NCBI RefSeq assembly: GCF_005144865.1
Contig: NZ_SWFM01000009.1
Location: 1-64,000 of the forward strand
Origin: Guptibacillus hwajinpoensis
GTDB taxonomy: Bacteria; Bacillota; Bacilli; Bacillales; Guptibacillaceae
Length of the DNA: 64,000 nt
Reading direction: 5' to 3'
This document shows, piece by piece, positions 50,674 to 60,565 of the stretch. The position numbers and the translations under genes were made by a program. Numbering within the stretch: position 1 is the first letter of the stretch; every line of letters starts with the position of its first letter. Below the pieces are notes generated by a model. The model worked only from the letters and a program-made list of their open reading frames with translations. It searched no databases and had not been told where the DNA came from.

Positions 50674-53079
50674 TTATAGGTTCATCCGCTTTAGTCGTAG
50701 TGAATTAGTCACAACAGAAACAGAGCTAAACGCCATGGCTGCACCAGCCACCCACGGTGCTAGTAGACCGATTGCTGCAATCGGAATACCGATTGAATTA
50801 TAGAACAGGGCCCAGAATAAGTTTTGACGAATATTACGCATCGTTTTACGACTTAAATAAATCGCTTTTGGAATATTTTCAAGATCTCCTCCAACAAGCG
50901 TAACATCCGCTGTTTCAATCGCAACATCTGTTCCAGTGCCAATTGCCATTCCAATATCAGCTGTAGCCAGCGCAGGTGCATCATTAATGCCATCGCCTAC
51001 CATGGCGACCCGCTTTCCTTGTTCCTGCAATTCCTTCACTTTATTTGCCTTTTCCTCTGGAAGAACTTCCGCAAACACACCACTCAGCTCGACCTGGCTT
51101 CCAATTGCTTCAGCCGTTCTTTTGTTATCACCTGTAATCATGTATACGTCAATTCCAAGCGACTTCAATTCGCTAATAGCATTTTTGGACGTTTCTTTAA
51201 CGGTATCTGCTACAGCAATGATTCCTTGTACTTCGCCATCAAAAGCAATGAACATAGCAGTCTTACCATCAACTTCATATTCAGCCATTTGAGCTTCATA
51301 AGGTAAAAAGGCAATCTGCTCCCGCTCCAATAGTTTTCTTGTACCAACGAAAACCTGCTTACCTTCAACATTTGCTACAATACCGTGCCCTGGTATTGCT
51401 TCGAATTGTTCAGCTTCTTTCACCTCTACTTCTCGCTCTACTCCATATTGAACGATGGAACGTGCAAGAGGATGTTCAGAAGCTTTTTCTGCAGCAATCA
51501 ATTTTTCTAATACATGTTTCTCATTAAGATGAAATACGTTAAAATCCGTAACTTCAGGCTTGCCTTTTGTAATCGTACCCGTTTTATCAAGAAGAATTGC
51601 ATCAATTTGTTGGGTACTTTCTAAGAACTCCCCGCCTTTAAACAGAATACCTTGTTCAGCACCTTTACCTGTACCAACCATTATTGACGTAGGCGTTGCA
51701 AGACCAAGTGCACATGGGCAGGCAATCACTAAGACAGCGATCGCTGCCTCTAATGCTTGAGGAAGAGAATAAGGATCAACAATGAAATACCAGACTAGAA
51801 AAGTTACTACCGCTATGCCAACAACTATCGGTACAAAAATACCTGAAATCACATCTGCCAATCTTTGAATGGGGGCTTTAGATCCTTGCGCCTCTTCAAC
51901 GATTTTAATGATTCCAGCAAGAGCTGTATCTTTCCCAACCTTCTCCGCCTTCATTGTTAATGTTCCATTCTCATTCAATGTAGAACCAATAACCCTTGCA
52001 CCCGCGCTCTTTTCAATCGGAATGGATTCTCCTGTGATCATCGACTCATCGACTGATGAATCCCCTTTTTCAACAATACCATCAACAGGAATTTTCTCGC
52101 CGGGGCGTACAACAATCACATCACCGACTTGAACCTGGTCAACTGGAACTTTTACCTCGTTACCATCCCTAATGACACTCGCTTCTTTCGCCTGTAAATT
52201 TAGAAGCTTGGTGATCGCCTGAGTAGTTCTTCCTTTCGCAAGGTCCTCAAACAATTTCCCTACTAGAATAAGAGTAATGAGAATAGCACTTGTTTCAAAA
52301 TATAAGGACGGGTTATAGGAAGGTGTAAGGTAACTCCTAATTCCTTCAATAACACTGTAGAAATACGCCGCTGATGTTCCAAGTGCGACAAGCACATCCA
52401 TATTCGCACTTTTATTCGCCAATGCTCGATAGGCGCCCGAGTAAAATGAAGCTCCAATATAAAATTGAACTGGTGTAGCTAAGAGAAACTGAAACCATGG
52501 CATCATCAATAATTCGGGTACCGGAAGAGCTGTCTCGAAAGGAAGATGCGCAAGCATTGTGTATAGCAATGGCAATGAAAGAAGTGCTGAAATGAATAAA
52601 CGCAGCTTTTTCTTCTTAATTTCTTCCTCCTTGTGAGACTTTTGCTCCTCTCGATCCTTCTTTACTACTGCCTCATATCCTAGTTTCTTAACCTTTAGTA
52701 AAATCTCGTCAACCGTAATTGCACCAGACTTGTATTCCACTACACCAGACTCAGTTGTCAAATTAATAAATGCAGAGTCAACACCCTTGGTCCGGTTTAA
52801 GCCTTTTTCAATCCTCGTTGAACAAGCGGCACATGTCATACCATGGATATCAAGCTCTACTCTCTCTTTGCGAACACCATACCCCAGCTTTTCAATTTTG
52901 TTCACAATGTCTTCTGTTTTAACCTTCTCTTCATCATACGTAACGCTCGCCTTTTCCATTGCCAGGTTGACGTTAGCATCTACCCCATCCATCTTATTTA
53001 AGACTTTCTCAATTCTGGATGAACAAGAAGCACATGTCATACCTGTAACATCAAGAGATAGTTGTTTCTTTGACTCCAA
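50674..53079 (-). CDS. copA: Copper-exporting P1B ATPase CopA
   Basis: About 801 aa. Two N-terminal HMA domains ([26 protein letters not shown]), eight membrane helices, TGESIPIEK, the copper motif [21 protein letters not shown], the HP motif (SEHPLA) and [10 protein letters not shown]. The frame begins with GTG at 53088, but the TTG at 53079 has AAGGTGAG at better spacing. Downstream of csoR, upstream of copZ. Confidence 0.96.
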   Translation of the reverse strand: MESKKQLSLDVTGMTCASCSSRIEKVLNKMDGVDANVNLAMEKASVTYDEEKVKTEDIVNKIEKLGYGVRKERVELDIHGMTCAACSTRIEKGLNRTKGVDSAFINLTTESGVVEYKSGAITVDEILLKVKKLGYEAVVKKDREEQKSHKEEEIKKKKLRLFISALLSLPLLYTMLAHLPFETALPVPELLMMPWFQFLLATPVQFYIGASFYSGAYRALANKSANMDVLVALGTSAAYFYSVIEGIRSYLTPSYNPSLYFETSAILITLILVGKLFEDLAKGRTTQAITKLLNLQAKEASVIRDGNEVKVPVDQVQVGDVIVVRPGEKIPVDGIVEKGDSSVDESMITGESIPIEKSAGARVIGSTLNENGTLTMKAEKVGKDTALAGIIKIVEEAQGSKAPIQRLADVISGIFVPIVVGIAVVTFLVWYFIVDPYSLPQALEAAIAVLVIACPCALGLATPTSIMVGTGKGAEQGILFKGGEFLESTQQIDAILLDKTGTITKGKPEVTDFNVFHLNEKHVLEKLIAAEKASEHPLARSIVQYGVEREVEVKEAEQFEAIPGHGIVANVEGKQVFVGTRKLLEREQIAFLPYEAQMAEYEVDGKTAMFIAFDGEVQGIIAVADTVKETSKNAISELKSLGIDVYMITGDNKRTAEAIGSQVELSGVFAEVLPEEKANKVKELQEQGKRVAMVGDGINDAPALATADIGMAIGTGTDVAIETADVTLVGGDLENIPKAIYLSRKTMRNIRQNLFWALFYNSIGIPIAAIGLLAPWVAGAAMAFSSVSVVTNSLRLKRMNL

Positions 53080-53092
53080 AGATCTCACCTTC

Positions 53093-53413
53093 TTATTTAG
53101 AGAATTGTTGAATGACTTTCATGAGCTCCTCAATATGATGATCTCCGTCACCATCTTTAATTGAACTTGAAACGCATGTTTTTGTATGTCTTTCTAGTAG
53201 TGTATAACCAACCTTTTTTAAGGCCGCTTGAATAGCAGATAGTTGAATCAGAATATCGACACAATACCGGTCATCGCCAACCATCTTTTGAATTCCTCGT
53301 ATTTGACCTTCAATTCGTTTTAATCGGTTTTGAAGTTGCTGTTTCTCTTCTTCTGTTCTTGGCTCAGAGGGACGTTTATCTGGTTGTAATGACATGTTCA
53401 TTTCATCTTCCAT
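53093..53413 (-). CDS. csoR: Copper-sensing repressor CsoR
   Basis: 106-aa four-helix repressor. Cu(I) ligands are visible: Cys in DDRYCVDIL and His/Cys in [10 protein letters not shown]. The ATG at 53413 follows AAGGAG by nine bases. It releases the copZA promoter when Cu(I) binds. An operator-like inverted repeat is 34 bp upstream. Confidence 0.95.
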   Translation of the reverse strand: MEDEMNMSLQPDKRPSEPRTEEEKQQLQNRLKRIEGQIRGIQKMVGDDRYCVDILIQLSAIQAALKKVGYTLLERHTKTCVSSSIKDGDGDHHIEELMKVIQQFSK

Positions 53414-53446
53414 ACCAATCATCTCCTTCTCATTGAGTCACTTTCA

Positions 53447-53467
53447 ATATACCCCCATAAGGTATAT
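53447..53467 (-). promoter_or_regulatory. CsoR operator
   Basis: Inverted repeat ATATACC/GGTATAT around CCCATAA; the C-rich centre and position match CsoR sites of the TACCCC...GGTA type in Firmicutes. Confidence 0.7.
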
Positions 53468-53494
53468 GAGTCAACTAAAGGAGTCAGACAAAAT

Positions 53495-53538
53495 AAAAAC
53501 AGTCCATATATCCCATAAGGATTATTAGGACTGTTTTT
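53495..53538 (-). terminator. Terminator after the amidinotransferase gene
   Basis: Perfect 11-bp stem AAAAACAGTCC/GGACTGTTTTT with a 22-nt loop and T-rich end on the minus strand. Confidence 0.8.
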
Positions 53539-53560
53539 CGCATATTAAGGTCATATCTTG

Positions 53561-54505
53561 CTATTGATTTCGTTCCAATGGTAGGGTCATGCAGCGAATC
53601 CCTCCACCTCCGTTTTCTAATTCATCTACATCCACTTCGATCAACTTTTTATGCTTTAACTTCGAATGCTCCTTAAAAATACTTTTGTTTGCTTTCGTAC
53701 TAATTAGAAGCGTCTCTGGATCAAGGTTCAGGAAATTAATATCCGCAACGGTGTGCTTAATTTCAGACGTCCACTCGACTTCAAAACCATGTCGCTTCAA
53801 GAAATCACCTGCCATTTGATAACGAAATGTTTTTTCAGTTCGCACTTGAACAGGAAGATAGCTCATATAGCTTTTTCCAAGGAACAAGTTCTCTCCTGCG
53901 ACATTACAATTCATATCAAGGTGCATGGTATCTGGACGACGAGGCAAATCAATAATACCGATTTCAGAAAAACCTGCTTCAAATAGATCCCCCTGTAACG
54001 CTTCAATACTTTCAATACTTGTCCGAATGCCTGTATTAATAAAAACCGCGTTTTTATTTAACACCATAACATCACCGTACTCTAAGGCTTTCAAATTATT
54101 ATTAGCACGGATACGGAAGGTTTCTTCATTAAACCACTGTTGAAATAATCTATGGGACTGAAAGTATTCTGGTCGTCTCATCGATGTCCCGGCAGCACCA
54201 GGTAGAATTGTCTGTCCAAACACGCATGCAAGGTCACGAACAAACACCCGATTAAGTAACTGCTCATTCAACTTCAAATCCTCCTGAGATAAATGAACCG
54301 AGTAATCAATTACCGTAACGCCCGCTTCCTCCATTGCTCTGACCATCTCTTCGTGGTTACGACGAGCCTTCTTTTGCTTAACAGCTTTTTCCCACTGTAC
54401 GTCTGTTGCTGTTTGTTGATCAGGAACGTCTAGAATAGACGGGGAACAAACCACAACTGTCTTTAATTCATCAGATTCATTCCAACAGTTCGGATGGATA
54501 TTCAT
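53561..54505 (-). CDS. Amidinotransferase / DDAH-like guanidine-modifying enzyme
   Basis: About 314 aa of the pentein fold. Catalytic residues recognisable: RPDTMHLDMNCNV (His), VADINFLNL and a terminal GGGGIRCMTLP (Cys nucleophile). Related to arginine deiminase, dimethylarginine hydrolase and B. subtilis YkgA; substrate not determined. The ATG at 54505 has AAAAGGAG upstream; a TTG at 54529 with AAGGAG is an alternative. Divergent from an amino acid permease, perhaps a functional pair. Confidence 0.87.
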   Translation of the reverse strand: MNIHPNCWNESDELKTVVVCSPSILDVPDQQTATDVQWEKAVKQKKARRNHEEMVRAMEEAGVTVIDYSVHLSQEDLKLNEQLLNRVFVRDLACVFGQTILPGAAGTSMRRPEYFQSHRLFQQWFNEETFRIRANNNLKALEYGDVMVLNKNAVFINTGIRTSIESIEALQGDLFEAGFSEIGIIDLPRRPDTMHLDMNCNVAGENLFLGKSYMSYLPVQVRTEKTFRYQMAGDFLKRHGFEVEWTSEIKHTVADINFLNLDPETLLISTKANKSIFKEHSKLKHKKLIEVDVDELENGGGGIRCMTLPLERNQ

Positions 54506-54633
54506 TAGTTCAAACTCCTTTTTAATCAATCTCTCCTTACTGTTTCCTGTGCGTGATAAAAAGATTCTACTAACAAGTAAAGCACATAAACAATGGCCAA
54601 TCTTCCCAAACTAAACCAAAAGGAGAGATGGCT

Positions 54634-55941
54634 ATGACTTGCAAACCTGCTAAAGACAATAAATTATCCTGGTGGCAAATGTCCTTCATAGGTGTTGGAT
54701 GCGTTATCGGGACTGGCTATTTTCTTGGTTCTAGTATCGCAATCCAAAAAGCTGGTTTCGCAGTGCTTATTGCCTATTTAGCTGCAGCGATTGGCACATG
54801 GCTTGTATATGAAGCTTTAGCTAATTTAACAGCTCATCATCCTGAAAAAGGATCTTTTCGTACATACGCTAAACAAGCCTTCGGACCGTGGGCAGGTTTT
54901 AGCAATGGCTGGGTTTACTGGTCATCTGAGATGCTGATAATGGGAAGTCAGTTAACGGCGCTCGCCATATTTGTACAGTTCTGGTTTCCAAAGCTCCCAA
55001 TATGGATCTCAGCTGCCTTTTTTGCCGCCCTTGGACTTTTGATTATTTTAATAGGCGTTAAGCTGGTTGAGCGAATGGAAAATCTGTTTGGAATGATGAA
55101 AGTTGCTGCTATCATCATGTTCATCATCATAGCAGGAGCTGCATTATTTGGATGGATTGATCCATCCAAAGCTTCAACTTCCACAACATCTTCTGTAACC
55201 TTATTTCCCAATGGTGGTATTGGACTTTGGGTTGCTCTTCTTTATGCGTTCTATGCTTTTGGGGGCGTCGAAGTAATGGGGCTTATGGCACAAGAATTAA
55301 AAGATCCGAAGGACGCGCCGAAGTCAGGGAAAATCATGCTGTTAATACTAACCGTTCTTTACCTTTTATCGTTCCTGCTTGTTCTAAAGCTTGTGCAGGC
55401 TTCTAAAATTGATCCAAATGAAAGCCCTTTTTTAACTGCTTTAACTCAATATGACATTCCATGGATTCCACATGTGTTCAATTCAATTTTAATTATCGCT
55501 GGATTTTCCACGATGGTTGCCTCTCTTTACGCTGTTACAACGATGTTAGTAACGCTAGCAGAAGAAGGAGATGCGCCACATATCTTCGCCAAAAAAAGCA
55601 GAAAGGTTCCCCTCCCTGCTTTTATCATGACTTCATTCGTTGTTATATTATCAATCGGTATTGCACTATTGCTTCCTGAAAAAATATTTGAATACACAAC
55701 AACAGCGGCTGGACTCATGCTTCTATATAACTGGATCTTCATCCTTTTATCTTATCGTAAACTGATGGCAAGTACTTCGCTAGATCACATTAAAATCATG
55801 ACAGCATTCATCCTAATTTTATGCGCTGTCAGTGGAACTCTTTTTGACGACGTTAGTAGACCTGGTTTTTTTGCGAGTATTGGCTTGATCATCCTTATTG
55901 CTTGTGCGACTTATATTAAGCTTAAGAGAAACCCCGCTTAG
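54634..55941 (+). CDS. Amino acid permease (APC family)
   Basis: 435 aa, twelve membrane helices. The first helix carries the APC signature GVGCVIGTGYFLGSSIA; helix 6 contains YAFYAFGGVEVMGLMAQE. AAAAGGAG lies before the ATG at 54634; ATG 54628 is too close. Substrate uncertain, possibly a basic or uncharged amino acid given the divergent guanidine-modifying enzyme. It converges with a 4-bp overlap on the YqcI/YcgG gene. Confidence 0.9.
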   Translation: MTCKPAKDNKLSWWQMSFIGVGCVIGTGYFLGSSIAIQKAGFAVLIAYLAAAIGTWLVYEALANLTAHHPEKGSFRTYAKQAFGPWAGFSNGWVYWSSEMLIMGSQLTALAIFVQFWFPKLPIWISAAFFAALGLLIILIGVKLVERMENLFGMMKVAAIIMFIIIAGAALFGWIDPSKASTSTTSSVTLFPNGGIGLWVALLYAFYAFGGVEVMGLMAQELKDPKDAPKSGKIMLLILTVLYLLSFLLVLKLVQASKIDPNESPFLTALTQYDIPWIPHVFNSILIIAGFSTMVASLYAVTTMLVTLAEEGDAPHIFAKKSRKVPLPAFIMTSFVVILSIGIALLLPEKIFEYTTTAAGLMLLYNWIFILLSYRKLMASTSLDHIKIMTAFILILCAVSGTLFDDVSRPGFFASIGLIILIACATYIKLKRNPA

Positions 55942-56696
55942 GATTGGATTTTCTTAAATTTATTCATCATAGCTGTAAATGGACACTTCGAAAGGGACGA
56001 GTCGTCATCATGTAAAAAGTATTGCTCCCATTCATAATTATCTTGTTGTCCGTACCACTTGAGTGCTGGATGCGTGTCAACACCGTCGTAAGCATTGAGA
56101 CGCTTACGGATAGCACGCTTCAGCTTCTGTCCAAACGTTGTAGAGGCATTTATCTCATCGAAAACCCACCTTGGTTGAAAAGCAATAAGAAAACAGGGAA
56201 ACTGTCGGCTTTTACGAATTACGTGAGCAGGGGTCGCACAAAACGCAAAATAAGGTTCCCCATCAAAACAGAATTCCCATTCATGATGATGTGGTTCTTT
56301 CGGTATATGCTCAGGCCACTCTTCTTCATCTAATTTGTGAACTTGATTTAATATCGTCCAGAACTGATCCTGATACTCCTCTATTGTTGCTTCTTCTTGG
56401 ACCAACTCCCTAGAATCGAAAAAGACTACAAGAGAGGCATACTTTCCTGTATTACGTGATACTTTACCATATTGTTTGAGCAAATCGGCTAACTGCTTAT
56501 ATGAGCCTTCATCTTTTGGACTACCGGCGAATCCAAATCGTAAAGTATTGCTCAAAAATCCCTGTATACCTGGTATACAAGGGTATGGATTCTCCCCATC
56601 TCCCATCATGTTTACAAAGTCCTTATACGCAGACTTTTGCCATTCATCAAGACATTCTCCGTGTTGTTCAAACCAATTTTTTGTATATAAATCCAT
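55938..56696 (-). CDS. YqcI/YcgG family protein
   Basis: 252 aa. Conserved features of the family: NPYPCIPG near the N terminus, HHHEWEFCFDGEPYF in the middle, FAFCATPAHVIRKSR and KCPF near the C terminus, with conserved Cys and His. Length equals B. subtilis YcgG. Function unknown. AAGGAGGG precedes the ATG. Confidence 0.9.
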   Translation of the reverse strand: MDLYTKNWFEQHGECLDEWQKSAYKDFVNMMGDGENPYPCIPGIQGFLSNTLRFGFAGSPKDEGSYKQLADLLKQYGKVSRNTGKYASLVVFFDSRELVQEEATIEEYQDQFWTILNQVHKLDEEEWPEHIPKEPHHHEWEFCFDGEPYFAFCATPAHVIRKSRQFPCFLIAFQPRWVFDEINASTTFGQKLKRAIRKRLNAYDGVDTHPALKWYGQQDNYEWEQYFLHDDDSSLSKCPFTAMMNKFKKIQS

Positions 56697-56759
56697 GAAT
56701 GGTCCCTCCTTAAAGCTACACGCGTTATCCTATTAGGAGGGACAACAATAGGTGTCTGT

Positions 56760-57389
56760 CTATCCGATTAACAAACGAATTGCCTCACTACCAAAATACA
56801 TCCCAAACCCGATTAAGATAATACCAGACAGGATCGAAACACCTCTCAGTACCCTTGGATTCATCCATTTCCTAGCACCCGTCGCAACGCCAGCCATCGT
56901 GATATCCCACACGGTAATTCCAATAAAAATCCCTAAACTATAGACAAATAGCTGAGAGGTACCGTAATCACTCGTCGTTTTCGCTAGAATTGAACCATAA
57001 ATGCCGAGCCAAAAAAGAATATTAAGTGGATTTGAGATGGCCATAAAGAAGCCCGTCCGAAACGATTTACGATTTGTCTCTTTCCGTTCACTCTTCCGTT
57101 CTTCTACCAATGATCCAGCATTTTTAATACTTTCAATGCCGGTGTACGTTAGCACAAAACAACCGAACAACCATAAAAAACTTCTCATAAATGCCGTGTC
57201 GACAACGTGTGAAATGCCAAAGTAAATCATCAGCATAAAAATCCCATCAGCTACCATAGCTCCAAACCCGACCAACCAGGCATTTATAAAGCCAAATCGA
57301 ATTCCTCTGTCTAGCTGCGCGGCATTAATTGGTCCCATCGGTGCTGACAAGGACAATCCCAATAATATGTAACTAAAAAAGATGCTCAT
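56760..57389 (-). CDS. LysE family translocator
   Basis: 209 aa with six membrane helices and the family N-terminal signature LSAPMGPINAAQL. LysE/RhtB proteins export amino acids or small polar compounds. The start at 57389 has AAAGGTGG upstream; the frame is open to 57434. Confidence 0.9.
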   Translation of the reverse strand: MSIFFSYILLGLSLSAPMGPINAAQLDRGIRFGFINAWLVGFGAMVADGIFMLMIYFGISHVVDTAFMRSFLWLFGCFVLTYTGIESIKNAGSLVEERKSERKETNRKSFRTGFFMAISNPLNILFWLGIYGSILAKTTSDYGTSQLFVYSLGIFIGITVWDITMAGVATGARKWMNPRVLRGVSILSGIILIGFGMYFGSEAIRLLIG

Positions 57390-57467
57390 ATCCGTCCACC
57401 TTTCTGCTTCATTCGTAACATTGTATTCGGACATGCATCGAAGTATTAATAACCTTAAACTTCAACT

Positions 57468-57499
57468 AAAAAAGCTGAACGTTGGCAAACGTCCAGCTT
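57468..57499 (-). terminator. Terminator after the coat protein gene
   Basis: Stem AAGCTG(A)ACGTT/AACGT(C)CAGCTT with loop GGCA and T run on the minus strand. Confidence 0.82.
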
Positions 57500-57506
57500 G
57501 GTTGCT

Positions 57507-58130
57507 TTATTGAAGAGGTCGCACAGGAATATAGCTTTGAAGCATGACACCCATATCTTGCTCACTTAATTGAGGAACCTGGTAATAGCCATGCTTGTTC
57601 TGATAAAGAAAGATCTCATAACTTTGTTCAATGAAATTCGGTACACTATCTGCCACCACACGACGTAGAACTGGATTGGTCATTTCAAGAGCTGTCATGG
57701 TCAAAAGGGTGGCTAATGACTTGGTCTGTCCCAACATATAGGATGATAATCCCTGATCAGAAAGTTCATTCACAGACTGATTCGGCTTTTTAGGTTCACT
57801 GGACTTCATTCCATACACAACATGATTATTTTGTTTCATTCTATATGGTTGGGTTGGTATCATCGGGTCATGACCAGTTTGAAAACTTTGTACGATTGTA
57901 TCGTACATGGTTGTCACAAATGAATACTGTCTCTGCAACATCTCTCTCAATTCATCATCCTCCACATGCTGCTCATACATCTGATAGTGGTCGAGCATAC
58001 TGATCATAGCTCCGATAACCTCATGAGCATCAAACAGTTCATGGCCTCCATGGTTACGGCTCTGCAGTACATCTGCATTTGGCAACTGAGTATTAGGCTC
58101 GATTTGACTAAATTGATTTGGTCGCTCCAT
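57507..58130 (-). CDS. CotF-like spore coat protein
   Basis: 207 aa, glutamine- and methionine-rich, with HELFDAHEVIGAMISMLDHYQMYEQHVED and a long helical ferritin-like bundle ending FLYQNKHGYYQVPQ. This matches the CotF/YhcQ coat protein family. GAGGAGG precedes the ATG. Expected to be expressed in the mother cell during sporulation; no sigma-E/K promoter was assigned with confidence. Confidence 0.85.
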   Translation of the reverse strand: MERPNQFSQIEPNTQLPNADVLQSRNHGGHELFDAHEVIGAMISMLDHYQMYEQHVEDDELREMLQRQYSFVTTMYDTIVQSFQTGHDPMIPTQPYRMKQNNHVVYGMKSSEPKKPNQSVNELSDQGLSSYMLGQTKSLATLLTMTALEMTNPVLRRVVADSVPNFIEQSYEIFLYQNKHGYYQVPQLSEQDMGVMLQSYIPVRPLQ

Positions 58131-58207
58131 CTTGATTCCTCCTCAGGTAAAAATACATTCAGTTCCTACTATCTCCAATCCCATTTGTTCGAATGTATAG
58201 CAAGCAC

Positions 58208-58246
58208 AAAAAAACGGTCAGTTCGTTAACGAACTGACCGTTTTTT
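58208..58246 (-). terminator. Terminator after glmS
   Basis: Perfect 26-bp palindrome with arms CGGTCAGTTCGTT/AACGAACTGACCG flanked by A and T runs, directly past the glmS stop. Confidence 0.9.
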
Positions 58247-58258
58247 AATATGATAAAT

Positions 58259-60064
58259 CTATTCTACAGTTACTGATTTAGCTAAGTTTCTTGGCTTATC
58301 CACATCGCATTCTCTGTGCAGCGCTGCATAGTATGCAAGCAGTTGAAGAGGCACAACAGAGGCAAGTGGTGTTAAGTGTTCATGAACCTCATCCAGTACA
58401 ATGGTGTCGCCTTCTTCTTCGAGTCCAGTGAGAGAGATAATGCATGGAGAAGCGCCTCGAGCAACAACTTCTTGTACGTTTGAACGGATACTTCCGTTTA
58501 CGTGTTTTTGAGTAGCAAGCGCGATAACAGGTGTTCCTTTCTCAATAAGGGCAATCGTACCGTGCTTCAGTTCACCACCAGCGAATCCTTCAGCCTGGAT
58601 ATAAGAAATTTCTTTAAGCTTAAGAGCTCCTTCAAGGCAAACGTAATAATCTACGCCACGACCGATGAAGAATGCATTACGAGTAACTGAAAGGAAGTTA
58701 CGAGCAACACCTTCGATCATTTCCTTCTGATCAATCATTGACTCCATCGCAGTAGCGACGATACCAAGTTCTTGAATTGGGTTGAAATCAAGCTTCATGC
58801 CTTTAGCTTGTGCTGTATCTACGGCAAGCAGTGTTAGTACAGCCATTTGTGCAGTATAGGCTTTTGTTGAAGCAACCGCAATTTCAGGTCCTGCATGTGT
58901 ATGCAGCGTGTAGTCAGCTTCACGAGAAAGAGTAGAGCCCGGAACATTTGTAATCGTAAGTGACTTGAAGCCTTTTTTCTTTACGTTAACAAGTACGCCA
59001 CGGCTATCTGCTGTTTCACCACTTTGTGAAATAAAGATAAAGAGTGGATTCTTTGAAACAAGTGGCATGTTATAAAGGAATTCACTTGCAATGTGCACTT
59101 CTACAGGAACCTCTGCGATATTTTCAATCAGCTGCTTTCCTACAAGGCCTGCATTATAGCTTGTTCCACATGCGATGATGTAGATGCGATCGGTGTCTTT
59201 CATCGCTTCGCGAATATCTTTATCAAGCTTAATGTTGTCATTCTCATCTTTGTACTTCGTAATAATATTACGAATTGCAAGCGGCTGCTCATCGATTTCT
59301 TTAAGCATGTAATGAGGGTAAGTACCCTTCTCAATGTCACTTACATCGATCTCTGCGGTAAACGGCTCCCGCTCCATTACTTTGCCGTCCATATCTTTAA
59401 TAGTAACAGAATCACGCTTAACGATAACAACTTCCTCGTCCATCAATTCGATGAATTTGTTTGTTACTTGAAGCATTGCCATCGAGTCACTTGCCACTAC
59501 GTTGAAGTCGTCTCCAATTCCAACCAGAAGCGGGCTCTTATTCTTGGCAACATATAGTGTTTCAGGATTTTTATTATCTATGAGTGCAAGTGCATAAGAA
59601 CCGTGTAGTTCTTTCAATGTTTGATGGAAAGCATCTTCCACCGTCAAATTTTGTACTTCTACAAGATTTGATATCAATTGAACAACAACCTCTGTATCTG
59701 TTGCACTTACAAAATCAACTTCGGATAAGAAGTCACGTTTGATTTGTTGATAATTCTCAATTACGCCGTTATGAACAAGCGTGAACCGCTCAGTAGTACT
59801 CTGATGTGGATGAGCGTTAATCTGACTAGGTTCACCATGCGTTGCCCAGCGAGTATGTCCGATACCAGCTGTAGCTTCCACGCTTGTGTCCACCGTTTTT
59901 CTAAGATCGGCAATGCGACCTTTTTCTTTAAAAAGGTGTAGTCCACCGTCGTTCAGAAGCGCAATACCAGCTGAGTCATATCCGCGGTATTCAAGCTTCT
60001 CCAGACCTCGTAATAGAATTTCTTTAGCATCTTGATTTCCAATATATCCAACAATACCACACAT
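58259..60064 (-). CDS. glmS: Glutamine-fructose-6-phosphate aminotransferase GlmS
   Basis: 601 aa. The N-terminal glutaminase starts MCGIVGYIG with the catalytic Cys right after Met; two SIS domains follow ([23 protein letters not shown]) and a C-terminal [11 protein letters not shown]. Makes glucosamine-6-phosphate for the cell wall. The start at 60064 is fixed by the MCGI motif and GGAGG; the frame opens earlier. Preceded by a glmS ribozyme. Confidence 0.97.
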   Translation of the reverse strand: MCGIVGYIGNQDAKEILLRGLEKLEYRGYDSAGIALLNDGGLHLFKEKGRIADLRKTVDTSVEATAGIGHTRWATHGEPSQINAHPHQSTTERFTLVHNGVIENYQQIKRDFLSEVDFVSATDTEVVVQLISNLVEVQNLTVEDAFHQTLKELHGSYALALIDNKNPETLYVAKNKSPLLVGIGDDFNVVASDSMAMLQVTNKFIELMDEEVVIVKRDSVTIKDMDGKVMEREPFTAEIDVSDIEKGTYPHYMLKEIDEQPLAIRNIITKYKDENDNIKLDKDIREAMKDTDRIYIIACGTSYNAGLVGKQLIENIAEVPVEVHIASEFLYNMPLVSKNPLFIFISQSGETADSRGVLVNVKKKGFKSLTITNVPGSTLSREADYTLHTHAGPEIAVASTKAYTAQMAVLTLLAVDTAQAKGMKLDFNPIQELGIVATAMESMIDQKEMIEGVARNFLSVTRNAFFIGRGVDYYVCLEGALKLKEISYIQAEGFAGGELKHGTIALIEKGTPVIALATQKHVNGSIRSNVQEVVARGASPCIISLTGLEEEGDTIVLDEVHEHLTPLASVVPLQLLAYYAALHRECDVDKPRNLAKSVTVE

Positions 60065-60072
60065 GTAAAAGT

Positions 60073-60119
60073 CCTCCTTCAATTGAAGGAGCAGGTATAC
60101 AGCGGGGCAGACCTGCCCC
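60073..60119 (-). promoter_or_regulatory. Hairpins around the glmS ribosome binding site
   Basis: An exact 18-bp palindrome CTCCTTCAATTGAAGGAG (60074-60091) contains the AAGGAG of the ribosome site in its 3' arm. Just upstream lies GGGGCAG/CTGCCCC (60104-60119). A third pairing (GCAGGT with ACCTGC) would compete with the latter. These lie between ribozyme and start codon. Confidence 0.7.
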
Positions 60120-60129
60120 TTCTTTTCCG

Positions 60130-60294
60130 ATTAATAACATTGTCACCATGGCTTTGCTTTTGTTCAGAAAGTCACCTCTCTGTTTTTCACAAAACCGTTC
60201 GATTGTGGTGTAGCAATCGAGAGGTATCCGCCGATAATCGATGAACCTCTTCCTCGTCAACTGCTTTCTTCCGTTCGAAAACAGTCCAGGCGCT
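60130..60294 (-). ncRNA. glmS ribozyme / GlcN6P riboswitch
   Basis: Minus strand has the conserved cleavage-site region AGCGCCTGGACTG (cut before G at 60293), then GACGAGGAAGAGGTTCATCG, CGGCGGATACCTC and the downstream P3/P4 part. These match the glmS ribozyme core known from B. subtilis, where bound glucosamine-6-phosphate triggers self-cleavage and mRNA decay. The 3' boundary is approximate. Confidence 0.93.
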
Positions 60295-60359
60295 TTAGTA
60301 AAACTAACCCAACTTCCCTCTCTTTCCCTTCTAGAATAAGAATAAAACATACTCATTCT

Positions 60360-60389
60360 ATATTACATCATTTGTAAAAAGGTGGTCAA
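60360..60389 (-). promoter_or_regulatory. glmS promoter
   Basis: -35 TTGACC (60384-60389), 18 bp, -10 TAATAT (60360-60365), about 65 bp upstream of the ribozyme cleavage site. Confidence 0.6.
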
Positions 60390-60489
60390 TTCTTTTTTGT
60401 ACTTTAGTTAAACAATACAAAAGCTGTGCACTTTTTCTAACCTCTACTGGCTTACTCTTAGAAGAATGCACAGTTATTTTTTCCCTGAT

Positions 60490-60536
60490 ATTAAAACGTA
60501 TGCACATGAAGCACTTTCTGTGCCTCACATGCATAC
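60490..60536 (-). terminator. Terminator after glmM
   Basis: Stem GTATGCA/TGCATAC extended by further pairing (TGAGGCAC/GTGCTTCA), followed by GTTTTAAT on the minus strand. Confidence 0.7.
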
Positions 60537-60565
60537 CATTCGTATCTCATATAGGTTTCTGTCGA

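Noticed and set aside
53079..53088. copA start at GTG 53088
   Set aside because: It abuts the AAGGTGAG ribosome site; the TTG at 53079 has normal spacing.
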